A stretch of DNA of 64,000 nucleotides from positions 992,001-1,056,000 of the forward strand of contig NZ_CP150667.1 in NCBI RefSeq assembly GCF_038024065.1. The letters are read 5' to 3'. Of the stretch, positions 37,691-46,424 are shown piece by piece. Made by a program: the position numbers and the translations under genes. This DNA is from Polaribacter sejongensis. Its GTDB lineage: Bacteria; Bacteroidota; Bacteroidia; Flavobacteriales; Flavobacteriaceae. Under the pieces are notes generated by a model, which worked only from the letters and a program-made list of their open reading frames with translations, made no database searches and was not told where the DNA came from. Positions within the stretch are counted from its first letter, which is position 1. The number at the start of each line of letters is the position of its first letter.

Positions 37691-37830
37691 TACCGCCAAC
37701 ACCATATATAATTTATTGCTAAGTCCTCACCTATTTACGAAAGTTTGTGAGGGCTTTTTATTTAGTTATTATTTACTAAATTAGTTGCTTGATACACGCA
37801 ACAAACCATAACACAACAACGTCAGCTTTA
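37691..37830 (+). repeat. attC-like site C (divergent copy)
   Basis: Closing box TACCGCCAAC (37691-37700), left arm 37705-37719 and right arm GCAACAAACCATAAC (37798-37812), AACAAC, then GTCAGC as the next opening box. The inner sequence is different from sites A and B (a TCCTCAC...GTGAGGG hairpin), but the ends TTATTGC and GCAACAAA are kept. The arms contain three A.C top-strand positions, i.e. bottom-strand G.T, and two mismatches at the outer end. Confidence 0.65.
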
Positions 37831-37858
37831 ATACTGATTAAAATTTAAAACAAAAATT

Positions 37859-38086
37859 ATGAACTCTTTTTTATTTATTGGAGCTTGGCAACTAATTATA
37901 ATATTTATCGTCTTATTTCTTGGAATTTTACCAACAATAATTGCCCTTGTAGATATTTTAAAGAATGAGTTTAAAGGAAATAATAAAATCGTTTGGGTAC
38001 TAGTTGTTTTATTTGCTAACTTTTTTGGTGCTATTTTATATTTCTTAATTGGTAGAGAACAAAAAATAATGATAGAGAAATCATAA
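37859..38086 (+). CDS. PLDc_N domain small membrane protein
   Basis: A 75-residue protein with two transmembrane segments (about 5-30 and 43-63) and the pattern IIALVDILKNEFKGNNKIVWVLVVLFANFFGAILYFLIGR. This is the phospholipase D-nuclease N-terminal (PLDc_N) family of short membrane proteins, known partly as toxin-immunity proteins and otherwise of unknown role. It lies after repeat C with no closing repeat behind it, so it is a cassette that lost its end or the first resident gene. Confidence 0.8.
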   Translation: MNSFLFIGAWQLIIIFIVLFLGILPTIIALVDILKNEFKGNNKIVWVLVVLFANFFGAILYFLIGREQKIMIEKS

Positions 38087-38243
38087 ATCAGGTTTAAGTA
38101 AGTTTACGGAAACGAAAACTGAAGTAAAAACGTGTAATCTCACTTCACTAACTAAGAAAAAAACATAATACTAAAATATTATTGTCTATTAATTAGGTAT
38201 AAAGATTATAGATAAAAAACTATATTTGTTATCACTGATAGCG

Positions 38244-38304
38244 CTCGTTTGTAACGAGTACCAGAATGAAATAACCAGCAATACTTGTACTCGTTTGTAA
38301 CGAG
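38244..38304. repeat. Two direct copies of a palindrome before murB
   Basis: CTCGTTTGTAACGAG occurs at 38244-38258 and again at 38290-38304. Each is an inverted repeat CTCGTT-TGT-AACGAG. They could be paired operators or dispersed hairpin repeats; the second ends 30 bases before murB. The rest of the 248-base gap shows only an isolated promoter-like TATATTTG at 38221-38228. Confidence 0.5.
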
Positions 38305-38334
38305 CAATAGCAAGTTAGACTTTACAGAAAATAA

Positions 38335-39342
38335 ATGAATATTCTAGAAAACACATCCTTAAAAAATTATAACACGTTTGGCATTTCTGTTAATGCCAAA
38401 CGTTTTATTTCTATTGATTCTGTATATCAATTACAACAACTTTTAAAAGTTGAAAAAGACCTTTTTTTAATTTCTGGAGGAAGCAATATGTTGCTGACAA
38501 AAGATATAGAAAAATTAGTGGTACACATAGATATTAAAGGTATTTCTATTGATAACGAAGATGAAAACGCTGCTTATATTACTGTAAATGCTGGCGAAAA
38601 TTGGCATGATTTTGTATTCTGGTGTGTTTCTGAAAATTATGGGGGAATAGAAAACTTATCTTTGATTCCGGGGAATGTGGGCACTTGCCCTATTCAGAAT
38701 ATTGGAGCTTATGGTGTAGAAGTAAAAGACACTATTACAAAAGTAGAAGCACTAGATATTGAAACGGGTAAATTGATTCAGTTTTCTAATGAAGATTGTA
38801 ATTTTGGATACAGGAATTCTATTTTTAAAAATGAAGTAAAAGGAAAATACATTATTACTTCGGTGAGTTTTAAGCTGACAAAAACCAACCATCATTTAAA
38901 CTCTTCTTATGGCGCTATTAATACAGAGTTAACGACTAAGAACATTACAAAACCAACTTTAAAAGACATTTCTGAGGCTGTAATTTCCATTCGAAAATCC
39001 AAGCTTCCAGATCCTAAAGAAATAGGAAATAGCGGTAGTTTTTTTAAAAACCCTGTAATTGCTACCACTCAGTTTTTAGAATTACAAAAGGATTTCCCAA
39101 CCATACCTAGTTATAAAATATCTGATACTGAAGTGAAAGTTCCTGCAGGTTGGTTAATAGAGCAAGCTGGTTTTAAAGGGAAACGTTTTGGTAATTACGG
39201 AGTGCATGAAAAACAGGCTTTGGTCTTGGTAAACTACGGCAATGCTACTGGGAACGAAATTTATCAGCTTGCTGAAAAAATAAAAGAAACCATCTTTAAT
39301 AAATTCGGAATTCCTTTAGAAATTGAAGTGAATATTATTTAA
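38335..39342 (+). CDS. murB: UDP-N-acetylenolpyruvoylglucosamine reductase
   Basis: A 335-residue flavoenzyme of peptidoglycan synthesis that reduces UDP-GlcNAc-enolpyruvate to UDP-MurNAc with NADPH. It has the N-terminal SLKNYNTFGI, the FAD-binding LISGGSNMLLT, GIENLSLIPGNVGTCPIQNIGAYGVE, YRNSIFK, and the catalytic serine segment GNSGSFFKNP; also AGWLIEQAGFKGKRFG. This is the type I MurB with the Tyr-loop. Length is normal. Confidence 0.97.
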   Translation: MNILENTSLKNYNTFGISVNAKRFISIDSVYQLQQLLKVEKDLFLISGGSNMLLTKDIEKLVVHIDIKGISIDNEDENAAYITVNAGENWHDFVFWCVSENYGGIENLSLIPGNVGTCPIQNIGAYGVEVKDTITKVEALDIETGKLIQFSNEDCNFGYRNSIFKNEVKGKYIITSVSFKLTKTNHHLNSSYGAINTELTTKNITKPTLKDISEAVISIRKSKLPDPKEIGNSGSFFKNPVIATTQFLELQKDFPTIPSYKISDTEVKVPAGWLIEQAGFKGKRFGNYGVHEKQALVLVNYGNATGNEIYQLAEKIKETIFNKFGIPLEIEVNII

Positions 39343-39610
39343 AAAAACAGCGCTACTATATACTAATGATGTCTACCCTAAAAAGGATTTTTAACAATCT
39401 TCATTTATTTTAAATTCCCGCATTAGCGGAAATAAGAATCTTTAAAATAGAAATGAAGTTATTTTTAATCGGCTTTTAACTAATTAATTTTTGGGTAAAA
39501 CAGCCATCTTTTAAGGTAATATTAAAGAAGTACTTGTCACCTTTTTTTTGAAAATTTATACGCTAATTAGCATTCTAATTTATACGATGAATTATTCAAA
39601 TATTTTCAAG

Positions 39611-41230
39611 ATGAAAACAAAACTTTTATTAAGTATTTTTTTAGGTTCTTTGATGCTCTCCTTTTCGGGGTTTGCTCAAAAGAAAAAGCAACCCAATGTT
39701 TTATTTATTGCTGTTGATGATTTAAGGGCAGAATTAGGAACCTATGGTTCTGAAGTGGTATTATCGCCTAATATAGATAAGTTGGCAAGTGTTGGTGTTC
39801 AATTTAATAAAGCGTACGTACAACAAGCCATTTGCGGACCTTCTCGTGCAAGTATTCTAACCGGTTCTAGACCAGAAACAATTAATGTTATTGATTTGTT
39901 TCAAGATTTTAGAGCCAACAGACCAAGTATTGTTACGTTACCTCAGCATTTTAAAGAAAATGGATACGAAACGGTCTATGCCGGTAAAGTATTTCATGGG
40001 CAATATACAGACAATGAAATGTCTTGGACTAGAAAACCTGTGAAAGTAAAATTGAACTCAAATGTGCCAAAAACAGCTGGTGGATATGCACTTGCTGAAA
40101 GCCAATTAATGTATCAAGAAAACAAAAAGGCTTTAGAGGATAAATACGGAGAAAAACTGATTCGTGAAAACTGGTTAGACAAAGGTCCTGCTTTAGAATC
40201 TGCAGATGTACCCGATGAAACTTATGAGGACGGATACAATACGCTTTCTGCCATTGCTACCTTAAATGAAATGGTTGAAAATGATAAGCCTTGGTTTCTT
40301 GCTTTAGGTTTTAAAAAACCACATTTAGATTGGATTGCTCCAAAAAAATATTGGGATTTATATGATGAAACAAAAATACCAATTGCAACGCAAGTAAATC
40401 CACCAAAGGACGGTGCTGCAATGGGCTTGTCTGAATCTTTAGAGTTACGTGTTTCTGCAGACATGCCTAAAACAGGTAAATTTAATACGGAATTACAACA
40501 AAAATTACGTCATGGATATTATGCATGTATTAGTTATATAGATGCTCAAGTTGGTAAAATGATTCAGGCTTTAAAGGATTCTGGAGAATATGAAAATACC
40601 ATTATTGTTTTTTGGTCTGATCACGGATTCAACCTTGGAGAAATGGGATATTGGGGAAAAGCAACCAATTATGAAATAGCAACCAGAGTGCCTTTTATTA
40701 TTACTGCTCCCGGAATTACAGATAAAACAAAAGGGCAAAAAACAGACGCATTGGTAGAGTTATTAGATTTATATCCTACTTTATGTGATTTAACTGGTTT
40801 AGAAACACCTAGTAATTTAGAAGGTAAAAGTTTAGTGCCTATTTTACAAAATCCTAGTATGAAATCTCAAAAACCTGCTTTTAGTTTATTTCCTACTCCA
40901 GCATTAAGAGAGTGGGCAGCAAGACCTTTTACTCCGCCTTTTAGAACTACTTTTTTTAAGCCTCTAATCTTAAAAATTGAAAATAAAATTAAAGCTCAAA
41001 TGGGTGATAAATGGAATAGAAGAACCTACGAGCAGTTTGTTATGGGCTATGCCATGAGAACAGACGATTATAGAATTGTAATATGGAAAGACAGAAGAAA
41101 ACCTAAAGAAACACCTTTATTTATTGAACTTTATGACCATATAAACGATCCAAATGAAACGGTGAATATTGCCGCTGAAAACCCAGAAAAGGTAAAAGAA
41201 TTAGTAACTCAATTTAATGAGACTTACTAA
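39611..41230 (+). CDS. Secreted sulfatase, iduronate-2-sulfatase-like (S1 family)
   Basis: A 539-residue exported arylsulfatase-fold enzyme. Signal peptide MKTKLLLSIF... ending GFAQ, then PNVLFIAVDDLRAELGTYG with the metal-binding DD pair, and the sulfatase signature CGPSR at residues 75-79 whose cysteine becomes formylglycine. WSDHGFNLGEMGYWGKATNYE holds the second metal site. Such enzymes remove sulfate from marine or host glycans. It is not next to a SusC/SusD pair or a glycoside hydrolase. The ATG at 39611 was chosen because a signal peptide begins there. Confidence 0.92.
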   Translation: MKTKLLLSIFLGSLMLSFSGFAQKKKQPNVLFIAVDDLRAELGTYGSEVVLSPNIDKLASVGVQFNKAYVQQAICGPSRASILTGSRPETINVIDLFQDFRANRPSIVTLPQHFKENGYETVYAGKVFHGQYTDNEMSWTRKPVKVKLNSNVPKTAGGYALAESQLMYQENKKALEDKYGEKLIRENWLDKGPALESADVPDETYEDGYNTLSAIATLNEMVENDKPWFLALGFKKPHLDWIAPKKYWDLYDETKIPIATQVNPPKDGAAMGLSESLELRVSADMPKTGKFNTELQQKLRHGYYACISYIDAQVGKMIQALKDSGEYENTIIVFWSDHGFNLGEMGYWGKATNYEIATRVPFIITAPGITDKTKGQKTDALVELLDLYPTLCDLTGLETPSNLEGKSLVPILQNPSMKSQKPAFSLFPTPALREWAARPFTPPFRTTFFKPLILKIENKIKAQMGDKWNRRTYEQFVMGYAMRTDDYRIVIWKDRRKPKETPLFIELYDHINDPNETVNIAAENPEKVKELVTQFNETY

Positions 41231-41248
41231 AACCTAATTTGCATTATA

Positions 41249-41292
41249 AAAAAGTCTGAAGTTTATATAAAATAACTTCAGACTTTTTTTTT
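41249..41292 (+). terminator. Intrinsic terminator of the sulfatase gene
   Basis: AAAAGTCTGAAGTT pairs with AACTTCAGACTTTT and is followed by a T-tract, about 20 bases after the stop. Confidence 0.85.
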
Positions 41293-41622
41293 GCTATAAA
41301 CTTATTGGCTTACTAAAAAAATTATTAAAATGACATGTTTTACCTGAGCACTTTGTAATTGCTCAGCAAAAGCTTTGTCTAAGATTTTATTTTTGTTACT
41401 GAATGTCCTTCGACAAGCTCAGGAAGACATTTAGATTTTCAATTGTTCTAGCGTCATAATAAAATAGAAGTTCCCTTAAAAGTAGATTTTTTCATCAATC
41501 TAAATTTATTTCAGATTCTTATGAATATTTAATTTCAGTAAGTGCAGATGCTGAAACAAGTTCAGCATGACAAGGTTTATTTCTTTTTAGAGAACCACTA
41601 TCTGTTAAAAGCTTATTTTATT
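41293..41622. other. 330-bp gap with dispersed repeats
   Basis: It contains the second copy of the 46-bp repeat (41400-41445; first copy at 26040) and the second copy of the TGCTGAA-ACAAG-TTCAGCA palindrome (41549-41567; first copy at 19115). No gene is seen. Confidence 0.6.
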
Positions 41623-42297
41623 TTAACTTTCTAATTTTAAGATCTTAATATCAGCAATTAATTGTTTTACAGAATTTTTATTCAAGCCATTATAAATACC
41701 CCTAATGTGTTTATTCTTATCGATAAGAATAAAATTTTCTGTGTGTAGAAAATCATCAATTCCTTTTGGTTTACCTAAATCTTCCTCCACAAAATAAGAC
41801 TTTCTTCCTAAATCGTAAATTTCTTTTTTATCACCAGTAACCAAATGCCAATTTTGACCTATATTTTTATCTAAAGCATATTTTTTTAACTGAGCTACAG
41901 AATCTATAGAAGGCGTTACGGAATGCGAAAGCATTAAAATTTCATCATCATTTTTAAAAGCCTCCTGAACAAGAATCATGTTATCGGTCATCATCGGACA
42001 AATACCAGGACACGTTGTAAAGAAAAAATCTGTTACATAAATTTTATTATCAAATGTTTGTTGACTGATATTCTCCCCATCTTGGTTTGTTAAACTAAAA
42101 TCTGGAATGGTATGAAAAGTATTTAAAGCATCGCTTTTAGCATCGATCCACTTAGGAGTAAAAGATGCTTCATTATAATAAGGTAATACATCAACTTTAC
42201 TTGCTATTTCTTTATGATCTGTTTTTTTACAACTAAACAAAAGACATATACCTATTAGTAAAAAACTATAATTCTTTATTTTCTTCAATTTTTTCAT
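41623..42297 (-). CDS. SCO1/SenC family copper chaperone lipoprotein
   Basis: A 224-residue lipoprotein (lipobox LFSC, Cys23) with a thioredoxin-like SCO domain. The copper ligands are visible as Cys96 and Cys100 in TTCPGICPMM and the histidine in DDFLHTENFIL. SCO proteins deliver copper to cytochrome oxidase or serve in thiol redox control in the periplasm. It is the last gene of the YHYH-MORN-SCO unit; its start overlaps the end of the MORN-like gene by 32 bases. Confidence 0.92.
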   Translation of the reverse strand: MKKLKKIKNYSFLLIGICLLFSCKKTDHKEIASKVDVLPYYNEASFTPKWIDAKSDALNTFHTIPDFSLTNQDGENISQQTFDNKIYVTDFFFTTCPGICPMMTDNMILVQEAFKNDDEILMLSHSVTPSIDSVAQLKKYALDKNIGQNWHLVTGDKKEIYDLGRKSYFVEEDLGKPKGIDDFLHTENFILIDKNKHIRGIYNGLNKNSVKQLIADIKILKLES

Positions 42298-42886
42298 CTT
42301 TTAATTGATAACATAAATTTGCACGCTTCATCCCAAAAGTTCTGCCATTTTTAGCTTCATAATTTACATAGATCTTACCGTTTTGTAACCAAGCTCTTTG
42401 CAAACCATTTTCATTTCCTTTTAACAAATTTCTTTCTTTAGACATTACTCCATCAGCATACCATTGTCGTTCTATTCCTTCTAATTTCCCTTTTTTGTAG
42501 GTTGCCTCATAAGCCAAAGTACTGTTTAACCACCAAGATTTGTAACTGCCCTCCATAACATTTTGGTTGTAATGCGATGTTACCTTTAAAACTCCGTTTT
42601 TAAACCAAACGTTATAAACGCCTTCTTTTTTACCATTATAAAAACCTGTCTTTTCCTTTAAGGAATCATTGGAATGATATTTAACTGCAAACCCATTAAA
42701 AAGTTTGTTTTTATAATACCAATTCCCTTCGTTACCATTTAACACCAAACTGTCTTTATGAACTGTAACAGTACTATCAATAGTTCTAATTTTAATAGCA
42801 GTATTTTTCTTTTTATTATTGGTTGAAGAATTACAACCAATAATAAAAATTGAAAAAAGGAAAAAAAAGAATCTTGTTAATTTCAT
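42266..42886 (-). CDS. MORN-repeat-like lipoprotein
   Basis: A 206-residue lipoprotein (signal peptide with lipobox IIGC) built of repeats of ~23 residues of the toxin_YwqK/MORN variant: YYKNKLFNGFAVKYHSND, FYNGKKEGVYNVWFKNG, HYNQNVMEGSYKSWWLN, TYKKGKLEGIERQWYADG. These form beta-hairpin stacks in periplasmic or surface proteins. The start at ATG 42886 begins a proper signal peptide. It is one base from the end of the YHYH gene, so it is in the same operon. Confidence 0.82.
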   Translation of the reverse strand: MKLTRFFFFLFSIFIIGCNSSTNNKKKNTAIKIRTIDSTVTVHKDSLVLNGNEGNWYYKNKLFNGFAVKYHSNDSLKEKTGFYNGKKEGVYNVWFKNGVLKVTSHYNQNVMEGSYKSWWLNSTLAYEATYKKGKLEGIERQWYADGVMSKERNLLKGNENGLQRAWLQNGKIYVNYEAKNGRTFGMKRANLCYQLKDEKIEENKEL

Positions 42887-42887
42887 A

Positions 42888-43652
42888 TTAGTAACCTTGA
42901 TAAGGACCTGTAAAAGCAATATAAGAACCTGTTGTAGAATACAATTCGTTTATTATATGATAATGATATTCTTCTATTCCATCAGAATGTTGAGTTACAG
43001 AAGTATGTCCCCCAGAAGTATCTAAATCCGTTGGATAAGTATCTGTTGAATTACATTTTCTTCCATATAAGAATACACCATCTAATAAAATACCTACTAG
43101 ATTTTTATCATCGTTTGTAAATGCTTTTGGTTCTAAATGATAATGATATACTCCTGGCCCAATATGTGCTCCTGTCCAATCTAAACTTGCAGCAGCTTCA
43201 TCCAATGCCCCATTTCCTTCTTGATCATTAAAAATAGATGCACCACTTACCGCAACACCAATCGTATTTAATTGTGTACTTACCGTACTACCCGTTAAAT
43301 TTGGAGTAGCATCTACAGTAATGGTAACTGCGTTATTATTACTAGACATTATAGAAGGAGTTGTAGCTACATCAGATTCTTCCAGATATAAGTCGCTATC
43401 TTCTCCCCAATATACGCTTTCATGGTTTGGTAAACCTGTGGTTTCTATAGTTACCGTTGTACCTCCATTAGATAAATAAATATCGGTTGCAGCGGTATTA
43501 AACTCTGCATACGCTGCATGTAATTCTGTTATAACAACATCATCTACGTCAGTGTCTGTACTTAAATCCGATTCACTATCAGACGTACAAGAAACAAATA
43601 CTGAAAAAAATAGTACTATAAGTGATGTGGTTTTGATAAATTGGTTTTTCAT
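42888..43652 (-). CDS. YHYH-domain lipoprotein
   Basis: A 254-residue lipoprotein (signal peptide, lipobox SC after VFV) named for its YHYH motifs: GPGVYHYHLEPKAF and EYHYHIINEL. It also shows GILLDGVFLYGRKC and DTSGGHTSV. The YHYH family is secreted, found in marine and soil bacteria, and has no proven function; the histidine clusters suggest metal binding. Promoter element 43686-43715 precedes it by 33 bases. It starts the YHYH-MORN-SCO unit. Confidence 0.85.
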   Translation of the reverse strand: MKNQFIKTTSLIVLFFSVFVSCTSDSESDLSTDTDVDDVVITELHAAYAEFNTAATDIYLSNGGTTVTIETTGLPNHESVYWGEDSDLYLEESDVATTPSIMSSNNNAVTITVDATPNLTGSTVSTQLNTIGVAVSGASIFNDQEGNGALDEAAASLDWTGAHIGPGVYHYHLEPKAFTNDDKNLVGILLDGVFLYGRKCNSTDTYPTDLDTSGGHTSVTQHSDGIEEYHYHIINELYSTTGSYIAFTGPYQGY

Positions 43653-43685
43653 TTTTTATTGGGTTATATTTTAGTTTATATAATC

Positions 43686-43715
43686 TTTAGATGTGGTTTC
43701 TAAAAAAAACTTGCG
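43686..43715 (-). promoter_or_regulatory. ECF-type promoter element, copy c (YHYH-MORN-SCO unit)
   Basis: Minus strand: CGCAAGTT-N14-CATCTAAA. The -10-like part ends 33 bases before the ATG at 43652. Spacing between AAGTT and CATCTAAA is 14, identical to the other three copies. Confidence 0.75.
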
Positions 43716-43736
43716 GTTTCAGCTTATTATTTTAAA

Positions 43737-44831
43737 TTATCTTCTATTGCGTTTTGGTAAACTCTCTAATTCGTCTTTAGAAATAAAGCCATCTTTATTG
43801 ATGTCTCTTTTAGAAAACTGTTCTTTTAATGGACCTTTTACTTCGGTTTTAGATAATTTACCGTCTTTGTCTGTATCCATCATTTCTAATAATTCACTAA
43901 AGTTTTTTCGTGCGCCACCATTTCCTACGTTATTTCCATCTCTAGGTGCTCCTCTGCGCTCTTCTTGCACTACCTCTCCCATTAAACATCTGCTTACATA
44001 AGGGAATTCATTTGTAACTAAATACATGTATTTTCCTTCTATTGAAATACCGTTACATTCATCTAAATCTCCAGATCCTGCAACATATTCAAAGTCAGAA
44101 CCAAAAGCTCCATCATGATTGTCATTAACCTTAATTTCTATGGTTTCTCTTGGATTTTCATACACACAATCTTCTCCATCTCGTGTACCATCTAATAATT
44201 TATAACTCGGTTTATAAGCGTTACTTTTAGAATAATACATTGGAAAACCATCGTGAGCAAAACCAACATGCACCAAGTCTTTTCCTGTATCAAATTTTTC
44301 AATAACAGAAGTAGGTGTGCCATGATAATGATACGCTCCATTTGGCTGTACGTGGGCATGATTAAAATCTAGACCTAAGTCTATAATATCTTGAAAAGCC
44401 TCTACTCTATAATTCTCTCCTGTTTCACAGACTACAACTTCTGCAGTTCCTGGTTCAAATTTTACACCATTTAAAGCAACTCCAGGTTCTCTAACCCAAG
44501 TAGGGTTTCCTGTATATTTAGGTACTGTAGAAAATGTATAGGTTCTGTTTTGTGCAGAAATTGTATTCGGATTTCCTTTTCTTGGAAAATCTCCTGTTTT
44601 ATGATTTGGCAACGCATTTGTAACCATTTTTCTCTCTTCTGCATGAACGGTTACCATTGTTTTTGTTCCGTAACCTGCATCTTCTAGACTATAGGAATCA
44701 AAATAATTGGTATTAGAATGTGTATGTGCTTCTGTTTCCCCAATATGTGTATGGCTATGCGAATTGGATTTACTTTTACATCCTATTAAAAGTAAAGTCG
44801 CTATAATTGGTATAAAATATTTACTATTCAT
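43737..44831 (-). CDS. YHYH-domain lipoprotein with C-terminal EF-hand pair
   Basis: A 364-residue lipoprotein (lipobox LIGC). It starts with a His-rich stretch (HSHTHIGETEAHTHS), followed by a YHYH domain with FNHAHVQPNGAYHYHGTPT and FAHDGFPMYYSK. The C-terminus carries two EF-hand loops, DTDKDGKLSKTE and DINKDGFISKDE, for Ca2+. The EF-hand part is close to the stand-alone protein at 46425 (shared EVKGPL linker). Transcribed from its own element (44853-44882). Confidence 0.87.
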   Translation of the reverse strand: MNSKYFIPIIATLLLIGCKSKSNSHSHTHIGETEAHTHSNTNYFDSYSLEDAGYGTKTMVTVHAEERKMVTNALPNHKTGDFPRKGNPNTISAQNRTYTFSTVPKYTGNPTWVREPGVALNGVKFEPGTAEVVVCETGENYRVEAFQDIIDLGLDFNHAHVQPNGAYHYHGTPTSVIEKFDTGKDLVHVGFAHDGFPMYYSKSNAYKPSYKLLDGTRDGEDCVYENPRETIEIKVNDNHDGAFGSDFEYVAGSGDLDECNGISIEGKYMYLVTNEFPYVSRCLMGEVVQEERRGAPRDGNNVGNGGARKNFSELLEMMDTDKDGKLSKTEVKGPLKEQFSKRDINKDGFISKDELESLPKRNRR

Positions 44832-44852
44832 TATTATAATGTTTTATAAAAG

Positions 44853-44882
44853 TTTAGATGTGTTTAATTTAAAAAACTTGTG
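44853..44882 (-). promoter_or_regulatory. ECF-type promoter element, copy b (YHYH-EF-hand gene)
   Basis: Minus strand: ACAAGTT-N14-CATCTAAA, ending 21 bases before the ATG at 44831. Same 14-base spacing. Confidence 0.75.
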
Positions 44883-44900
44883 TTCGTAATTTAAATTCCA

Positions 44901-44930
44901 TTAAAAAGCCCCGAAATTTCTTACGAGGCT
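44901..44930 (-). terminator. Intrinsic terminator after the CotH gene
   Basis: Minus strand: AGCCTCG-N10-CGGGGCT followed by TTTTTAA, between the CotH stop (44958) and the next promoter element, so the CotH unit ends here. The stem has one G.T pair. Confidence 0.6.
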
Positions 44931-44957
44931 ATTAATTAATCAAATTCAAAAACTATT

Positions 44958-46400
44958 TTATTCACCTAAATAACTTGATACAGCTGCATTTCTTGAAGTT
45001 ACATGAGTTTTTAATGTGTTAACAGCTGGTTGAAAATCTGAACCACTATTTAAAAAACTATAACCATCAATTTCTGTAGTTGCATAATCTTCGATTAAAG
45101 AAGCATAACTTGTATATAATGCTTGCATTGTAGTTTCATTAAATGCTCCTTCCGCTGCTTCTTTTACATACGCATCGTATTTTGCTTTATAAACATCATC
45201 TTGATATAAATACCCAATTAATGGCCAACTCGAAGCACTTAATTCAGAGAAGTTTAAAGACAACGCTCCTTGCTGATTTCCTGTTTGTAACGCTTCGTTA
45301 TTGTCCCAAGGAATCCAAGTTAATTTATTGGTATCCGGATTGTTGTACAAGAAATAATTATGCGTCATTCTACCGTATGTATCCCAATTCTGAATTACGG
45401 TATTTACCGCTAAATATTTTAAAAAGACATCGGTATCTAAAACGGCGTCTAAATTTGTTCTCCAAGTTGCCGCATCAGTAGTTCTAGTTCCGTCATGTAA
45501 AATGGTTAATAGACTCTGTACATCAGAAAAATCTGCTTCATCTTCATTATTTTTCTTCACATATTCATCTTCATCAAAAGTACCATTTGCAAAAGAAGCT
45601 GCATCACCATCTGGTTTGTATAAGTTTCCTTCATCCGAAGAAAATTGATCCTCTAAAACCGTATCATCAACTTCTTCAACTAAGGTATAAACTCCGAAAT
45701 ATTCTGGCCCGTCTCCATGATCTACATAAAGTGCATAAAAGGCCGTATGAGACGCTGCCAAACCAGCGCTTCTAAAGACATCTGTGGCTACCTTTTCTCT
45801 CAACATAGATTTATCATTATAATTATTTTTAAGACTTAATTTTTTAAATCCATAAAAACGTTGATTCTTTATTTGAGGATAATCATCTTCAAACTCATCA
45901 AAATCTAATTTGAATGAAAGCTTTAAAATACCTGACTCCCAGCTAGATTTTAAACTAGAATTTCCTTTAAAACGCAATCCTACACGATACCATTCTTTGC
46001 CTTCATAAAAAACTTCTCCTGGCACAAAAATAGGATCTTCATCTATATCTACTGTAGTTCCACCAAATCCTCCTCCACCGGGTCCGTTTGATGTTCCTCC
46101 AAAAGTTCCATAAAGATTTGTCATATCTGTTAACATGGTTTGCCAGCGTTCTTCAGAAATTACAAAGTCTAATCTTTTTATTGCATTGTCTTCAAAAACT
46201 TCATCAAAATCTGGGTCTGCATCTTTACTATGCGTATCGCTGGTCCAATCTATTGCTTCAAAATCTGTATCGTCTATTACTACTGCAACTTCTTCATCTT
46301 CGTCTTCAACTGTAGCGACATCTGAAATATCATCACTAGTACACGAAAAAATAATGAATAACATACATAGTGAAAGTAGTTGGGTTTTATAATTTTTCAT
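44958..46400 (-). CDS. CotH kinase family lipoprotein
   Basis: A 480-residue lipoprotein (lipobox FSC) with a spore-coat-H (CotH) domain, an atypical protein kinase fold that phosphorylates secreted proteins. Seen are KRLDFVISEERWQTML, GLRFKGNSSLKSSW, KLSFKLDFDEF, LSLKNNYNDKSMLREKVATDVF, and MTHNYFLYNNPDTNKLTWIPWDNNEAL (metal/ATP residues near the end). An acidic Asp/Glu stretch follows the lipid anchor. It is 25 bases behind the EF-hand gene and shares its promoter. Confidence 0.9.
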   Translation of the reverse strand: MKNYKTQLLSLCMLFIIFSCTSDDISDVATVEDEDEEVAVVIDDTDFEAIDWTSDTHSKDADPDFDEVFEDNAIKRLDFVISEERWQTMLTDMTNLYGTFGGTSNGPGGGGFGGTTVDIDEDPIFVPGEVFYEGKEWYRVGLRFKGNSSLKSSWESGILKLSFKLDFDEFEDDYPQIKNQRFYGFKKLSLKNNYNDKSMLREKVATDVFRSAGLAASHTAFYALYVDHGDGPEYFGVYTLVEEVDDTVLEDQFSSDEGNLYKPDGDAASFANGTFDEDEYVKKNNEDEADFSDVQSLLTILHDGTRTTDAATWRTNLDAVLDTDVFLKYLAVNTVIQNWDTYGRMTHNYFLYNNPDTNKLTWIPWDNNEALQTGNQQGALSLNFSELSASSWPLIGYLYQDDVYKAKYDAYVKEAAEGAFNETTMQALYTSYASLIEDYATTEIDGYSFLNSGSDFQPAVNTLKTHVTSRNAAVSSYLGE

Positions 46401-46424
46401 AATTATCTGTTTATTTTTCTCGTA

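Larger units (their letters stand above)
34440..37830 (+). mobile_element. Integron-like cassette array 1 (at least three complete cassettes, no integrase)
   Basis: Three cassettes lie head to tail. Each starts with GTT plus ~7 bases and ends with the reverse complement of its own start: GTTGTAAGCA (34440) with TGCTTACAAC (35261), 10/10; GTTCGCAGTA (35390) with TACAGCTAAC (36273), 8/10; GTTGGCGGTA (36403) with TACCGCCAAC (37691), 10/10. Between cassettes lies a ~120-bp foldable repeat. This is the geometry of integron gene cassettes with attC sites, although the boxes do not fit GTTRRRY. A fourth gene (37859) follows the last repeat without a closing one. The mobility mechanism is inferred. 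Confidence 0.65.
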
